Position numbers and translations under genes: made by a program. A DNA stretch of 64,000 nucleotides from Streptococcus australis (lineage in GTDB: Bacteria > Bacillota > Bacilli > Lactobacillales > Streptococcaceae): the NCBI RefSeq assembly GCF_901543175.1, contig NZ_LR594040.1, positions 62,001 through 126,000 of the forward strand, in the 5' to 3' direction. A model generated the notes under the pieces. It was given only the letters and a program-made list of their open reading frames with translations. It was not told the origin of the DNA and did not search any database. The stretch's first letter is position 1. Every line of letters starts with the position of its first letter. Below, piece after piece: positions 18,317 to 27,788 of this stretch.

Positions 18317-19759
18317 ATGACATACGAAGTAAAATCTCTTAATGAAGAATGTGGTGTTTTCGGTATCTGGGGGCATCCAGATGCTGCCAAATTGACCTAT
18401 TTTGGACTCCACAGTCTTCAGCACCGTGGTCAGGAGGGGGCAGGGATCCTCTCTAATGACCAAGGGAAATTGAAGCGCCATCGTGATATGGGGCTTTTAT
18501 CAGAAGTTTTCAAAAATCCTACTAAATTGGACAAACTAACAGGAAATGCTGCCATTGGGCATGTGCGTTATGCGACTGCTGGAGAAGCTTCTGCGGATAA
18601 TATCCAGCCTTTCATTTTTCGCTTTCATGATATGCAGTTTGGACTGGCTCATAATGGGAACCTGACCAACGCATCATCGCTCAAGAAAGAATTGGAACAA
18701 AGAGGCGCTATTTTCAGCTCAACTTCGGACTCGGAAATCTTGGCTCACCTCATTCGTCGGAGTCATAATCCTAGTTTGATGGGGAAAATCAAAGAAGCAC
18801 TCAGCCTGGTCAAAGGTGGTTTCGCCTACATCTTGATGTTTGAGGATAAGCTGATTGCAGCCCTTGACCCAAACGGCTTCCGTCCGCTTTCTATCGGGAA
18901 AATGGCTAATGGAGCAGTCGTGGTTTCCTCTGAAACCTGTGCTTTTGAAGTGATCCGAGCAGAGTGGATTCGAGATGTGAAGCCAGGGGAAATTGTCATT
19001 ATCGATGATAATGGCATCCAGTATGATAGCTACACAAATGATACCCAGCTGGCAATCTGCTCCATGGAGTATATCTACTTTGCCCGTCCTGACTCCAATA
19101 TCCATGGTGTCAATGTCCATACGGCTCGGAAACGTATGGGTGCCCAATTAGCCCGTGAATTTAAGCATGAGGCGGATATCGTAGTCGGTGTGCCGAATTC
19201 CTCACTCAGCGCAGCCATGGGCTTTGCGGAAGAATCAGGTCTGCCAAACGAAATGGGTCTCATCAAAAACCAATATACTCAACGTACTTTTATCCAACCG
19301 ACTCAAGAATTGCGCGAGCAAGGGGTGCGGATGAAGCTATCAGCCGTTTCAGGCGTTGTCAAAGGCAAACGTGTGGTTATGGTGGATGATTCCATTGTCC
19401 GCGGGACAACCTCTCGCCGCATTGTTCAGCTATTGAAAGAAGCAGGTGCGACAGAAGTTCACGTTGCTATTGGGAGCCCTGCGCTAGCTTATCCATGCTT
19501 CTACGGGATTGATATCCAGACGCGTCAGGAGTTGATTGCTGCTAATCATACGGTGGAAGAAACCTGCCAAATCATTGGTGCGGATAGCCTGACCTATCTT
19601 TCGATTGATGGCTTGATTGATTCTATCGGGATTGAAACAGATGCGCCGAATGGTGGGCTTTGCGTCGCTTACTTTGACGGCGACTACCCAACTCCTCTCT
19701 ACGATTATGAGGAAGAATATCGAAGAAGCTTGGGTGACAAGACCAGTTTTTACAAATAG
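18317..19759 (+). CDS. purF: amidophosphoribosyltransferase
   Basis: The committed step: PRPP and glutamine to phosphoribosylamine. 480 residues. After an 11-residue propeptide the catalytic Cys lies in EECGVFGIWG. The glutaminase domain has HSLQHRGQEGAG and GHVRYAT. The phosphoribosyltransferase domain has the PRPP loop VVMVDDSIVRGTTS near residue 355. Four-Cys Fe-S ligands, as in Bacillus PurF, appear plausible (CSMEY, CFYG, CQII), but I did not verify the full set. It is preceded by the structured element at 18120-18291. Confidence 0.96.
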   Translation: MTYEVKSLNEECGVFGIWGHPDAAKLTYFGLHSLQHRGQEGAGILSNDQGKLKRHRDMGLLSEVFKNPTKLDKLTGNAAIGHVRYATAGEASADNIQPFIFRFHDMQFGLAHNGNLTNASSLKKELEQRGAIFSSTSDSEILAHLIRRSHNPSLMGKIKEALSLVKGGFAYILMFEDKLIAALDPNGFRPLSIGKMANGAVVVSSETCAFEVIRAEWIRDVKPGEIVIIDDNGIQYDSYTNDTQLAICSMEYIYFARPDSNIHGVNVHTARKRMGAQLAREFKHEADIVVGVPNSSLSAAMGFAEESGLPNEMGLIKNQYTQRTFIQPTQELREQGVRMKLSAVSGVVKGKRVVMVDDSIVRGTTSRRIVQLLKEAGATEVHVAIGSPALAYPCFYGIDIQTRQELIAANHTVEETCQIIGADSLTYLSIDGLIDSIGIETDAPNGGLCVAYFDGDYPTPLYDYEEEYRRSLGDKTSFYK

Positions 19760-19776
19760 ACGACAGATCCTCTATT

Positions 19777-19818
19777 AAAGAAAAGGAAAAATAAAATGGC
19801 AAATAAAAATGCGTACGC
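19777..19818 (+). repeat. 42-bp duplicate of the purM translation start
   Basis: Positions 19777-19818 are identical to 20059-20100, which cover the purM ribosome binding site, ATG and first seven codons. The upstream copy reads from ATG 19796 into [14 protein letters not shown] and then stops at 19840, a 14-codon ORF with the authentic purM ribosome binding site. The duplication brackets a 240-bp insertion that includes a BOX element. Confidence 0.85.
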
Positions 19819-19914
19819 TCCACGTCTCACTACTGACTAAAAGCTGAAGCATTTGTCAGTAGACGCTTTGCCTTATGGGGCCAAAGCTAGAGCCCTGACT
19901 AGTATTTTTAGATA

Positions 19915-20019
19915 ATACTCTTCGAAAATCAAATTCAAACCACGTCAGCGTCGCCTTACCGTACTCAAGTACAGCTTGCGGCTAGCTTACTAGTTTGCTT
20001 TTTGATTTTCATTGAGTAT
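19915..20019. repeat. BOX element (short form) before purM
   Basis: Begins ATACTCTTCGAAAATC and ends GATTTTCATTGAGTAT, with CACGTCAGCGTCGCCTT and GCTAGCTTACTAGTTTGC inside, the typical boxA/boxC arrangement without boxB. It is flanked by a perfect 13-bp inverted repeat, GTATTTTTAGATA (19902-19914) and TATCTAAAAATAC (20032-20044). BOX repeats are common in S. pneumoniae and relatives. Confidence 0.85.
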
Positions 20020-20077
20020 AAAATAATTGTTTATCTAAAAATACGTCGCAATCTTCTCAAAGAAAAGGAAAAATAAA

Positions 20078-21100
20078 ATGGCAAATAAAAATGCGTACGC
20101 CCAGTCGGGTGTGGATGTTGAAGCGGGTTATGAAGTAGTTGAACGGATCAAAAAGCATGTAGCGCGTACGGAGCGTGCGGGTGTCATGGGAGCTCTAGGT
20201 GGCTTTGGTGGCATGTTTGACCTTTCAAAAACAGGTGTCAAAGAGCCCGTATTGATCTCAGGGACTGATGGCGTCGGGACCAAGCTCATGTTGGCCATCA
20301 AGTATGACAAGCATGATACGATTGGGCAGGACTGTGTAGCCATGTGTGTCAATGATATCATCGCTGCAGGTGCGGAGCCCCTCTATTTCCTCGATTATGT
20401 GGCGACTGGTAAAAATGAACCAGCTAAGCTAGAACAAGTCGTAGCTGGTGTGGCAGAGGGTTGTGTGCAGGCTGGTGCTGCCCTCATCGGTGGGGAAACG
20501 GCTGAAATGCCTGGTATGTATGGCGAAGATGACTATGATTTGGCTGGATTTGCGGTCGGTGTGGCTGAAAAATCCCAAATCATCGACGGCTCAAAAGTGG
20601 CAGAAGGGGATGTTCTGCTCGGACTTGCTTCGAGTGGTATTCACTCAAATGGCTACTCACTCGTGCGTCGTGTTTTTGCCGACTACACAGGTGAGGAAAT
20701 CCTGCCAGAATTGGAAGGCAAGAAACTCAAGGAAGTTCTTCTTGAGCCGACTCGTATCTATGTCCAGGCTGTCTTACCCCTTATCAAGGAAGGCTTGGTC
20801 AACGGCATTGCCCATATCACAGGTGGTGGATTTATCGAGAATGTCCCTCGCATGTTTGCAGACGATCTAGCAGCAGAAATCGAAGAAGACAAAGTTCCAG
20901 TCCTTCCGATTTTCAAAGCTCTTGAGAAATACGGTCAGATCAAACACGAAGAAATGTTTGAAATCTTCAACATGGGTGTGGGGCTTATGCTGGCAGTTAA
21001 GCCTGAAAATATCGAGCGGATCAAGGAATTGTTGGATGAACCATTCTATGAAATTGGTCGCATCGTCAAGAAAGAAAACGAAAGTGTCATCATCAAATGA
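20078..21100 (+). CDS. purM: phosphoribosylformylglycinamidine cyclo-ligase (AIR synthetase)
   Basis: Closes the imidazole ring: FGAM plus ATP to AIR. 340 residues. Motifs: [16 protein letters not shown] near the N-terminus, [14 protein letters not shown] near residue 61, [11 protein letters not shown] near residue 141, and [13 protein letters not shown] near residue 247. Of two identical starts, only the one at 20078 opens the full frame. The stop overlaps the purN start (ATGA). Confidence 0.96.
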   Translation: MANKNAYAQSGVDVEAGYEVVERIKKHVARTERAGVMGALGGFGGMFDLSKTGVKEPVLISGTDGVGTKLMLAIKYDKHDTIGQDCVAMCVNDIIAAGAEPLYFLDYVATGKNEPAKLEQVVAGVAEGCVQAGAALIGGETAEMPGMYGEDDYDLAGFAVGVAEKSQIIDGSKVAEGDVLLGLASSGIHSNGYSLVRRVFADYTGEEILPELEGKKLKEVLLEPTRIYVQAVLPLIKEGLVNGIAHITGGGFIENVPRMFADDLAAEIEEDKVPVLPIFKALEKYGQIKHEEMFEIFNMGVGLMLAVKPENIERIKELLDEPFYEIGRIVKKENESVIIK

Positions 21101-21642
21101 AAAAAATAGCGGTTTTTGCCTCTGGTAATGGCTCAAATTTTCAGGTGATTGCCGAAGAATTTCCAGTGGAGTTTGTCTTTTCAGACCATCGTGATGCCTA
21201 TGTGCTTGAGCGTGCAGACAAGCTCGGCGTTCTGTCCTATGCTTTTGAACTCAAGGAGTTTGAGAGCAAGGCAGACTTTGAAGCAGCCCTTGTCGAACTC
21301 TTGGATGAGCACCAGATTGACTTGGTTTGCCTAGCAGGCTACATGAAAATCGTTGGGTCAACCTTATTGGTGGCTTATGAAGGTCGAATCATCAATATCC
21401 ATCCAGCCTACCTGCCAGAATTTCCAGGAGCTCATGGGATTGAGGATGCTTGGAATGCTGGTGTTGCTGAGAGTGGTGTTACCATTCACTGGGTGGACTC
21501 GGGTGTGGATACAGGCAAGGTTATCAAACAAGTGCGCGTGCCGCGGCTGGCTGATGACACAATCGAAAGCTTTGAAGCTCGGATTCATGAAGCAGAGTAC
21601 AAGTTGTATCCAGAGGTCATTAGAGAATTGTTGGACAAGTAA
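21097..21642 (+). CDS. purN: phosphoribosylglycinamide formyltransferase
   Basis: Transfers formyl from 10-formyl-THF to GAR. 181 residues. Motifs: N-terminal [11 protein letters not shown] (phosphate loop), the formyl-transferase core [21 protein letters not shown] near residue 105 with catalytic Asn and His, and [11 protein letters not shown] near residue 133 with the catalytic Asp. Overlaps purM by 4 nt and abuts the next small ORF directly. Confidence 0.96.
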   Translation: MKKIAVFASGNGSNFQVIAEEFPVEFVFSDHRDAYVLERADKLGVLSYAFELKEFESKADFEAALVELLDEHQIDLVCLAGYMKIVGSTLLVAYEGRIINIHPAYLPEFPGAHGIEDAWNAGVAESGVTIHWVDSGVDTGKVIKQVRVPRLADDTIESFEARIHEAEYKLYPEVIRELLDK

Positions 21643-21816
21643 ATGAAAAAATGGTTGGAAACACTTGCCTTGATTACCTTGGCAATCATTCTACGTTTAC
21701 TGGTAAATTTTTTCTTCCCAGAGTTTCCCTATTGGGGGAGATTTTTACTGACAGTAATTTTGGGAGTCGTGGTAATCGTCTCCCTATACTTTATGAATCG
21801 AAAAATGCGCAGGTAG
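21643..21816 (+). CDS. small membrane protein between purN and purH (57 aa)
   Basis: The ATG follows the purN stop with no gap (TAAATG). The product begins [20 protein letters not shown], has two hydrophobic segments (about 6-25 and 34-51) split by [10 protein letters not shown], and ends in basic MNRKMRR. I do not recognise a family. In pneumococcus a VanZ-like membrane gene occupies this slot; this ORF is far shorter and could be unrelated or a remnant. Cotranslation with purN is likely from the junction. Confidence 0.55.
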   Translation: MKKWLETLALITLAIILRLLVNFFFPEFPYWGRFLLTVILGVVVIVSLYFMNRKMRR

Positions 21817-21842
21817 AGAGTTTGAAAATGAAAGGAAAAAAC

Positions 21843-23390
21843 ATGACTAAACGCGCCTTAATCAGCGTCTCAGACAAAGCGGGTATTGTTGAATTTGCCC
21901 AAGAACTTAAAAAACTTGGTTGGGATATCATCTCAACAGGTGGAACCAAGGTCGCCCTTGAAAATGCTGGGGTAGAGACTATTGCCATCGATGATGTGAC
22001 TGGTTTTCCAGAGATGATGGATGGTCGTGTTAAGACTCTTCATCCAAATATACACGGCGGACTTTTGGCTCGTCGTGACTTGGATAGTCACTTGGAAGCA
22101 GCCAAAGACAATCAAATCGAGCTCATTGACCTTGTTGTGGTAAACCTCTATCCATTTAAAGAGACTATCCTTAAACCGGGTGTAGAGTATGCAGATGCGG
22201 TGGAAAATATTGACATTGGTGGGCCTTCTATGCTTCGTTCAGCTGCCAAAAACCATGCCAGCGTAACAGTTGTGGTAGATCCTGTGGACTATGCAGTGGT
22301 GCTTGATGAATTGGTAGCTAACGGAGAAACCACTTATGAAACGCGTCAACGTTTGGCGGCTAAGGTTTTCCGTCACACAGCAGCTTATGATGCTTTGATT
22401 GCAGAGTATTTTACAGCTCAGGTCGGCGAAAGCAAGCCTGAAAAACTCACTTTAACCTATGACCTCAAACAAGCCATGCGCTATGGGGAAAATCCTCAAC
22501 AGGATGCGGACTTCTACCAAAAAGCTTTGCCGACTGATTACTCCATTGCTTCAGCGAAACAGCTTAACGGTAAGGAATTATCCTTTAACAATATCCGTGA
22601 TGCGGATGCTGCAATCCGGATCATCCGTGACTTCAAAGACCTTCCAACCGTTGTGGCTTTGAAACACATGAACCCATGTGGAATCGGTCAGGCAGATGAC
22701 ATCGAGACTGCTTGGGACTACGCTTATGAATCTGACCCAGTGTCTATCTTTGGTGGTATCGTCGTTCTCAACCGTGAGGTGGATGCTGCGACAGCTGAAA
22801 AGATGCACGGCGTTTTTCTTGAAATCATCATCGCGCCAAGCTATACGGATGAGGCGCTAGCTATTTTGACCAATAAAAAGAAAAACTTGCGTATCCTCGA
22901 GTTGCCGTTTGACGCTCAAGATGCTAGCGAAGTAGAAGCAGAATACACAGGTGTCGTAGGTGGACTTCTCGTGCAAAACCAAGACGTGGTCAAGGAAAGA
23001 CCAACTGACTGGCAAGTGGTGACCAAACGCCAGCCAACCGAGACAGAAGCAACCGCCCTCGAGTTCGCTTGGAAAGCTATCAAATACGTCAAATCCAACG
23101 GTATCATCATCACCAATGACCACATGACACTTGGTGTTGGTCCGGGTCAAACTAACCGTGTGGCCTCTGTTCGTATTGCCATCGACCAAGCTAAAGATCG
23201 TCTGGACGGTGCGGTTCTTGCTTCGGATGCCTTCTTCCCATTTGCCGATAACGTGGAAGAAATCGCTAAAGCAGGCATCAAGGCCATCATCCAGCCAGGT
23301 GGCTCCGTTCGTGATCAAGAGTCTATCGAGGCTGCTGACAAATATGGCTTGACCATGGTCTTTACAGGCGTGAGACATTTTAGACATTAA
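21843..23390 (+). CDS. purH: bifunctional AICAR transformylase / IMP cyclohydrolase
   Basis: Last two steps to IMP. 515 residues, normal. The N-terminal MGS-like cyclohydrolase domain has [17 protein letters not shown] and [10 protein letters not shown]; the C-terminal transformylase has RYGENPQQ near residue 215, [14 protein letters not shown] near 270 and the late motif [17 protein letters not shown] near 480. The true start is ATG 21843 after GAAAGGAAAAAAC; the frame is open upstream to 21651, but that part lies over the small membrane ORF in another frame. Confidence 0.96.
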   Translation: MTKRALISVSDKAGIVEFAQELKKLGWDIISTGGTKVALENAGVETIAIDDVTGFPEMMDGRVKTLHPNIHGGLLARRDLDSHLEAAKDNQIELIDLVVVNLYPFKETILKPGVEYADAVENIDIGGPSMLRSAAKNHASVTVVVDPVDYAVVLDELVANGETTYETRQRLAAKVFRHTAAYDALIAEYFTAQVGESKPEKLTLTYDLKQAMRYGENPQQDADFYQKALPTDYSIASAKQLNGKELSFNNIRDADAAIRIIRDFKDLPTVVALKHMNPCGIGQADDIETAWDYAYESDPVSIFGGIVVLNREVDAATAEKMHGVFLEIIIAPSYTDEALAILTNKKKNLRILELPFDAQDASEVEAEYTGVVGGLLVQNQDVVKERPTDWQVVTKRQPTETEATALEFAWKAIKYVKSNGIIITNDHMTLGVGPGQTNRVASVRIAIDQAKDRLDGAVLASDAFFPFADNVEEIAKAGIKAIIQPGGSVRDQESIEAADKYGLTMVFTGVRHFRH

Positions 23391-23396
23391 GAAGCA

Positions 23397-23427
23397 AAAG
23401 GGAAGAAAACAGTTTCTTTCCTTTTTT
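23397..23427 (+). terminator. terminator after purH
   Basis: Near-perfect stem GGGAAGAAA / TTTCTTTCC followed by seven T, inside the pur cluster. It implies that purD and downstream genes rely at least partly on their own promoter. Confidence 0.7.
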
Positions 23428-23453
23428 TAGCTTAAAATGCTAAGTGAAACAAG

Positions 23454-23479
23454 ATTAAAACGAACGTTTGTGATATAAT
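23454..23479 (+). promoter_or_regulatory. purD promoter with PurBox-like site
   Basis: TATAAT at 23474-23479 is preceded directly by TTAAAACGAACGTTTG, a CGAAC-centred PurBox-like motif. There is no clear -35, consistent with an activator-dependent promoter. The purD ATG is 33 nt downstream of the -10. Confidence 0.6.
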
Positions 23480-23511
23480 GATAGTAAATAATTCGCAAAA
23501 GAGGTTGAGAG

Positions 23512-24777
23512 ATGAAGCTGTTAATTGTCGGTTCGGGTGGTCGTGAACATGCGATTGCTAAGAAGTTGCTTGAGTCAAAAGACGTTGAAAAAGTCTTTGT
23601 AGCTCCTGGAAATGACGGAATGACTCTGGATGGTCTGGAATTGGTAAACATTTCTATTTCCGAACATTCTAAGTTAATAGAGTTCGCAAAGGATAACGAT
23701 ATTGCTTGGACCTTCATTGGACCAGATGATGCCCTTGCTGCTGGAATTGTGGATGATTTTAACCAAGCTGGGCTTAAGGCCTTTGGTCCGACAAGGGCTG
23801 CAGCTGAGCTAGAGTGGTCCAAGGATTTTGCTAAGGAAATTATGGTCAAATACGGCGTTCCGACAGCAACCTATGGTACATTTTCAGATTTCGAGGAGGC
23901 CAAGGCCTATATCGAAGAAAAAGGTGCCCCAATCGTAGTCAAGGCGGATGGATTGGCGCTTGGGAAAGGTGTTGTCGTTGCTGAGACAGTCGAGCAAGCA
24001 GTAGAAGCTGCTCATGAGATGCTCTTGGACAATAAATTCGGTGATTCAGGCGCGCGTGTGGTCATCGAGGAATTCCTTGACGGGGAAGAGTTCTCTCTCT
24101 TTGCCTTTGTCAATGGGGACAAGTTCTACATCATGCCGACGGCTCAGGATCACAAACGTGCTTACGATGGCGACAAGGGCCCTAACACGGGCGGTATGGG
24201 AGCTTATGCGCCAGTTCCTCACTTGCCACAGAGCGTGGTTGACACAGCGGTTGAGACTATTGTCAAGCCAGTTCTTGAAGGGATGATTAAAGAAGGTCGT
24301 CCTTATCTTGGTATTCTTTACGCGGGGCTTATTTTGACTGCTGACGGTCCGAAGGTTATAGAGTTTAACGCTCGATTTGGAGATCCCGAAACACAGATTA
24401 TCCTGCCTCGCCTGACGTCTGACTTTGCGCAAAATATCACGGATATTCTCGATGGCAAGGAGCCAAACATCACGTGGACGAATAAGGGTGTGACTCTGGG
24501 TGTGGTTGTCGCATCCAAGGGCTACCCGCTAGATTATGCAAAGGGTGTCGAGTTGCCAACTAAGACCGAAGGCGACATCATCACCTATTATGCAGGGGCT
24601 AAGTTTGAGGACAATAGCAGAGCACTACTCTCAAACGGTGGACGTGTCTATATGCTCGTCACCACAGCAGCCACCGTCAAAGAAGCCCAAGACACCATCT
24701 ACCAAGAACTCGCCCAACAAAACACAGAAGGCCTCTTCTACCGAACCGATATCGGAAGCAAGGCCATAAAAGATTAA
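23512..24777 (+). CDS. purD: phosphoribosylamine-glycine ligase
   Basis: ATP-grasp enzyme joining glycine to phosphoribosylamine to make GAR. 421 residues. Motifs: N-terminal VGSGGREHAIAKKL, ATP-grasp IVVKADGLALGKGVVVAE near residue 143, HKRAYDGDKGPNTGGMGAY near residue 218 and VIEFNARFGDPETQ near residue 283. Ribosome binding site AAAGAGGTTGAGAG. Preceded by its own terminator/promoter pair, so it may start a second pur transcription unit. Confidence 0.96.
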   Translation: MKLLIVGSGGREHAIAKKLLESKDVEKVFVAPGNDGMTLDGLELVNISISEHSKLIEFAKDNDIAWTFIGPDDALAAGIVDDFNQAGLKAFGPTRAAAELEWSKDFAKEIMVKYGVPTATYGTFSDFEEAKAYIEEKGAPIVVKADGLALGKGVVVAETVEQAVEAAHEMLLDNKFGDSGARVVIEEFLDGEEFSLFAFVNGDKFYIMPTAQDHKRAYDGDKGPNTGGMGAYAPVPHLPQSVVDTAVETIVKPVLEGMIKEGRPYLGILYAGLILTADGPKVIEFNARFGDPETQIILPRLTSDFAQNITDILDGKEPNITWTNKGVTLGVVVASKGYPLDYAKGVELPTKTEGDIITYYAGAKFEDNSRALLSNGGRVYMLVTTAATVKEAQDTIYQELAQQNTEGLFYRTDIGSKAIKD

Positions 24778-24819
24778 CAGACATATTTGCCATGGCGAGC
24801 GAAAGCGAGCCACTATAGG

Positions 24820-24949
24820 ATAATCGTCGCAGTAGTGGAACTCCTAGTAGCTTTGCTACTAGGAGCGGAAAACTGGAGACCTAGGCTCCAGTTTTAGTAA
24901 TGGAACGCCATAGGCGGTCGCTTATGTCCGCACTACATTAGACGATTAT
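24820..24949 (+). other. structured intergenic element upstream of purE (copy 2)
   Basis: Terminal inverted repeats ATAATCGTC (24820-24828) and GACGATTAT (24941-24949) enclose GCAGTAGTG (24829-24837), a strong hairpin CTCCTAGTAGC / GCTACTAGGAG, a hairpin with core GAGACCTAGGCTC (24876-24888), and a right-hand GCACTAC. The outer stem sequence differs from copy 1 at 18120-18291, yet pairs perfectly in both. It ends 16 bp before the purE ATG. Confidence 0.6.
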
Positions 24950-24965
24950 TAAAAAAGGAGAAGAA

Positions 24966-25454
24966 ATGAAACCAGTAATTTCCATCATCATGGGCTCAAA
25001 ATCCGACTGGACCACCATGCAAAAAACAGCCGAAGTCCTAGACCGCTTCGGTGTAGCCTACGAAAAGAAAGTTGTTTCCGCCCACCGTACACCAGACCTC
25101 ATGTTCAAGCATGCGGAGGAAGCACGTAGTCGCGGTATCAAGATCATTATCGCTGGTGCTGGTGGTGCAGCCCATTTGCCAGGTATGGTTGCTGCCAAAA
25201 CAACCCTTCCTGTCATTGGTGTACCAGTCAAATCACGTGCTCTTAGTGGCGTGGATTCTCTTTACTCGATTGTCCAGATGCCAGGAGGAGTACCAGTTGC
25301 AACTATGGCTATTGGTGAAGCTGGAGCGACTAACGCTGCCCTCTTTGCCCTTCGTCTCCTCTCTGTCGAGGACCAGTCTATTGCGACAGTTTTGGCAGAT
25401 TTTGCAGAAGAACAAGGAAAAATCGCAGAGGAGTCGACAAATGAGCTCATCTAA
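24966..25454 (+). CDS. purE: N5-carboxyaminoimidazole ribonucleotide mutase
   Basis: Isomerises N5-CAIR to CAIR after PurK. 162 residues, class I PurE. Motifs: [12 protein letters not shown] near residue 7, [11 protein letters not shown] near residue 37 and [17 protein letters not shown] near residue 63. Ribosome binding site AAAAAAGGAGAAGAA. Overlaps purK by 14 nt, so the two are translationally linked. Confidence 0.96.
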   Translation: MKPVISIIMGSKSDWTTMQKTAEVLDRFGVAYEKKVVSAHRTPDLMFKHAEEARSRGIKIIIAGAGGAAHLPGMVAAKTTLPVIGVPVKSRALSGVDSLYSIVQMPGGVPVATMAIGEAGATNAALFALRLLSVEDQSIATVLADFAEEQGKIAEESTNELI

Positions 25455-26532
25455 AACAATCGGAATTATCGGTGGCGGTCAGCTGGGTCAGATGATGGCC
25501 ATTTCTGCTATCTACATGGGGCACAAGGTTATCGCGCTGGATCCTGCGGCTGATTGCCCGGCCTCTCGCGTGGCGGAAATCATTGTGGCACCTTATAACG
25601 ATGTGGATGCTCTTCGTCAGTTGGCGGAACGTTGCGATATCCTCACCTATGAGTTTGAAAATGTCGATGCCGACGGATTGGATGCGGTTGTCAAGGATGG
25701 GCAACTCCCTCAAGGGACAGATCTGCTCCGCATTTCCCAAAATCGCATCTTTGAAAAGGACTTCCTCTCAAACAAGGCCCAAGTCACTGTTGCACCTTAC
25801 AAGGTCGTAACTTCTAGCCAAGATTTGGCAGATATGGACCTGTCGAAAAACTATGTCCTCAAAACGGCGACTGGTGGCTACGACGGACATGGGCAAAAGG
25901 TCATTCGCTCAGCAGAAGACATGGAAGAAGCCTATGCGCTAGCTGACTCAGCAAACTGCGTTTTGGAAGAATTTGTCAACTTTGATCTTGAAATTTCCAT
26001 CATCGTGTCAGGAAATGGCAAGGATGTGACGGTTTTCCCAGTTCAGGAAAATATCCATCGCAACAATATTCTTTCGAAGACCATTGTCCCAGCTCGCATT
26101 TCAGAAAGCCTAGCCGAAAAAGCCAAAGCCATGGCAGTGCGAATCGCTGAACAGCTTAACCTGTCTGGAACTCTTTGTGTGGAAATGTTTGCGACGGCCG
26201 ATGATATCATCGTCAATGAGATTGCCCCACGCCCACATAACTCAGGACACTACTCGATTGAAGCCTGTGACTTCTCCCAGTTTGATACCCATATCTTGGG
26301 TGTTCTGGGAGCACCATTGCCAGCCATCAAACTACATGCGCCTGCTGTTATGCTCAATGTCCTCGGCCAGCATGTCGAGGCCGCTGAAAAATATGTCACA
26401 GAAAATCCAAGCGCCCACCTCCACATGTATGGTAAAATAGAAGCAAAGCACAATCGCAAGATGGGACATGTGACTTTGTTTAGTGATGTGCCAGATGAGG
26501 TTGAGGAGTTTGGGGAAGGGATTGATTTTTAG
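25441..26532 (+). CDS. purK: N5-carboxyaminoimidazole ribonucleotide synthase
   Basis: ATP-grasp enzyme making N5-CAIR from AIR, bicarbonate and ATP. 363 residues from ATG 25441, which lies inside the end of purE; the open frame extends to 25072 but over purE. Motifs: [14 protein letters not shown] near the N-terminus, [17 protein letters not shown] near residue 140 and [23 protein letters not shown] near residue 259 (split: [12 protein letters not shown]). Ribosome binding site AGAGGAGTCGACAA within purE. Confidence 0.95.
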   Translation: MSSSKTIGIIGGGQLGQMMAISAIYMGHKVIALDPAADCPASRVAEIIVAPYNDVDALRQLAERCDILTYEFENVDADGLDAVVKDGQLPQGTDLLRISQNRIFEKDFLSNKAQVTVAPYKVVTSSQDLADMDLSKNYVLKTATGGYDGHGQKVIRSAEDMEEAYALADSANCVLEEFVNFDLEISIIVSGNGKDVTVFPVQENIHRNNILSKTIVPARISESLAEKAKAMAVRIAEQLNLSGTLCVEMFATADDIIVNEIAPRPHNSGHYSIEACDFSQFDTHILGVLGAPLPAIKLHAPAVMLNVLGQHVEAAEKYVTENPSAHLHMYGKIEAKHNRKMGHVTLFSDVPDEVEEFGEGIDF

Positions 26533-26541
26533 GAGAAATCT

Positions 26542-26769
26542 ATGATTCAAATAATCGTAAATGCATTTGTTGAAAAGGATAAGACTGGAGCAGTTGTCGA
26601 AGTCTTGTTTGCTAGTGCTGACCAAGATAAGATACAAGCTAAATATGAAGAGCTAATTGCTCAATATCCTGAAAACTATTTAGCAATTTATGATTTACCA
26701 TTGGATACAGATTTGAATACACTCAATCACTACCCATCTGTGTTTATTGGAAAAGAGGAGTTTGAGTAG
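26542..26769 (+). CDS. conserved small hypothetical protein after purK
   Basis: 75 residues, acidic, with an alpha/beta appearance (MIQIIVNAFVEKDKTGAVV, then SADQDKIQAKYEELIAQYPE). Starts 9 nt after purK with TAGGAGAAATCT. A similar small ORF follows purK in pneumococcus, so it is probably conserved at the locus. No function recognised. Confidence 0.7.
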   Translation: MIQIIVNAFVEKDKTGAVVEVLFASADQDKIQAKYEELIAQYPENYLAIYDLPLDTDLNTLNHYPSVFIGKEEFE

Positions 26770-26852
26770 TAAGACAGGACATAAATTATAAGATTTGCTG
26801 TTTTATCTTTGTTAGGAAATCTATTACTTTTGAAAGGGTGTTAGTAGTTAAA

Positions 26853-27788
26853 ATGAAGTATGTAACATACAAATTAGCTAGTGATGGAAGTTATGATAAT
26901 GAAAAAAGAAAAATTACTGGAAATAAAAAGAAGTTGGTTGAAGCTGTATATTATTCATTAAGGAAAAGGTTGGTATTTCGAGGGATAGATAAAAAAACAT
27001 ATAAGGGCTTTAATGACTTTATTTTTATTGGAGGTGAAAAAGCAAGATTTAATTTATTTAAGGGTTTAGAAAATGATTTGGGTTATAATACTCTGGAAGA
27101 GTGGAATGAAAACGAATACGAAAATTTTAAACTAATATTAAAACATTTAAAAGAAAATTTTGAAAATTTTGCCACTTATGGTATATCTGGCGATATTTCT
27201 ACTATAATTGAGAAGATAAAAAATTATAAAGCTACATACAATTACTCTTATTATGATATGTATTTAAAAGTACTAAGTATTTTACATATTGTACAAGATA
27301 AAGCTCCTTTTCAATCGAAAATTCCTTGTGTATCAACATCTAGAAGTAAAGATATTGCACAGGAAATATTTTCTGAAAAAGATGATATTTCATATATAAT
27401 AGTTGCTTTTACAAATAAGTCCCCAGAATGTATGTATCTCGAAACAAAAAAGATTAAACGATTTTGTGATGAGATTGGAATTGAAGGTTTTAAAGATAAG
27501 TATAAAGAGGTAATATTTTTAGATTGTATTTTTCCACATAATATTTTAGGGTTGATTGAAAAAAGTTGTTCAGGCGAAGAAGTATTTATAGTAAATCCTA
27601 ATTTATTGGAAATGATAGATAAAGCAGATTCTTTTGATGCTATAATAAAGAAATTAGAAAATAGTGGAGTAGAAATTAATCAAGAAGCATTTTATCAAAA
27701 GCTAAAAGAAAGTAGTTTATATAAAAAATATATATTTCAGGAAGAACGTAGAAGATTGATTGAAGATATTGCGGGAGAAAATGAGTAA
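26853..27788 (+). CDS. AT-rich hypothetical protein with ADP-ribosyltransferase/FRG-like motif layout
   Basis: 311 residues from ATG 26853; a GTG at 26838 is an alternative. Base composition and codon use are much more AT-rich than the pur genes on both sides, a sign of acquisition. Motifs in order: VFRGID (Arg43), PCVSTSRS (Ser-Thr-Ser at 161-163) followed by a helix and SYIIVAF strand, then KEVIFLDCIFPHNILGLIE (Glu219). This Arg, STS, Glu order with a final hydrophobic strand resembles R-S-E ADP-ribosyltransferase folds and FRG-type domains. That is pattern recognition, not a profile match. The stop overlaps the next ORF by 8 nt, so the two form a module. Confidence 0.6.
   Translation: MKYVTYKLASDGSYDNEKRKITGNKKKLVEAVYYSLRKRLVFRGIDKKTYKGFNDFIFIGGEKARFNLFKGLENDLGYNTLEEWNENEYENFKLILKHLKENFENFATYGISGDISTIIEKIKNYKATYNYSYYDMYLKVLSILHIVQDKAPFQSKIPCVSTSRSKDIAQEIFSEKDDISYIIVAFTNKSPECMYLETKKIKRFCDEIGIEGFKDKYKEVIFLDCIFPHNILGLIEKSCSGEEVFIVNPNLLEMIDKADSFDAIIKKLENSGVEINQEAFYQKLKESSLYKKYIFQEERRRLIEDIAGENE

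Noticed and set aside
21651..21842. N-terminal extension of purH
   Set aside because: It overlaps the small membrane ORF in another frame, and PurH has its normal 515 residues from 21843.
25072..25440. N-terminal extension of purK over purE
   Set aside because: The frame is open, but PurK starts naturally at 25441 with a ribosome binding site and the correct 363-residue length.
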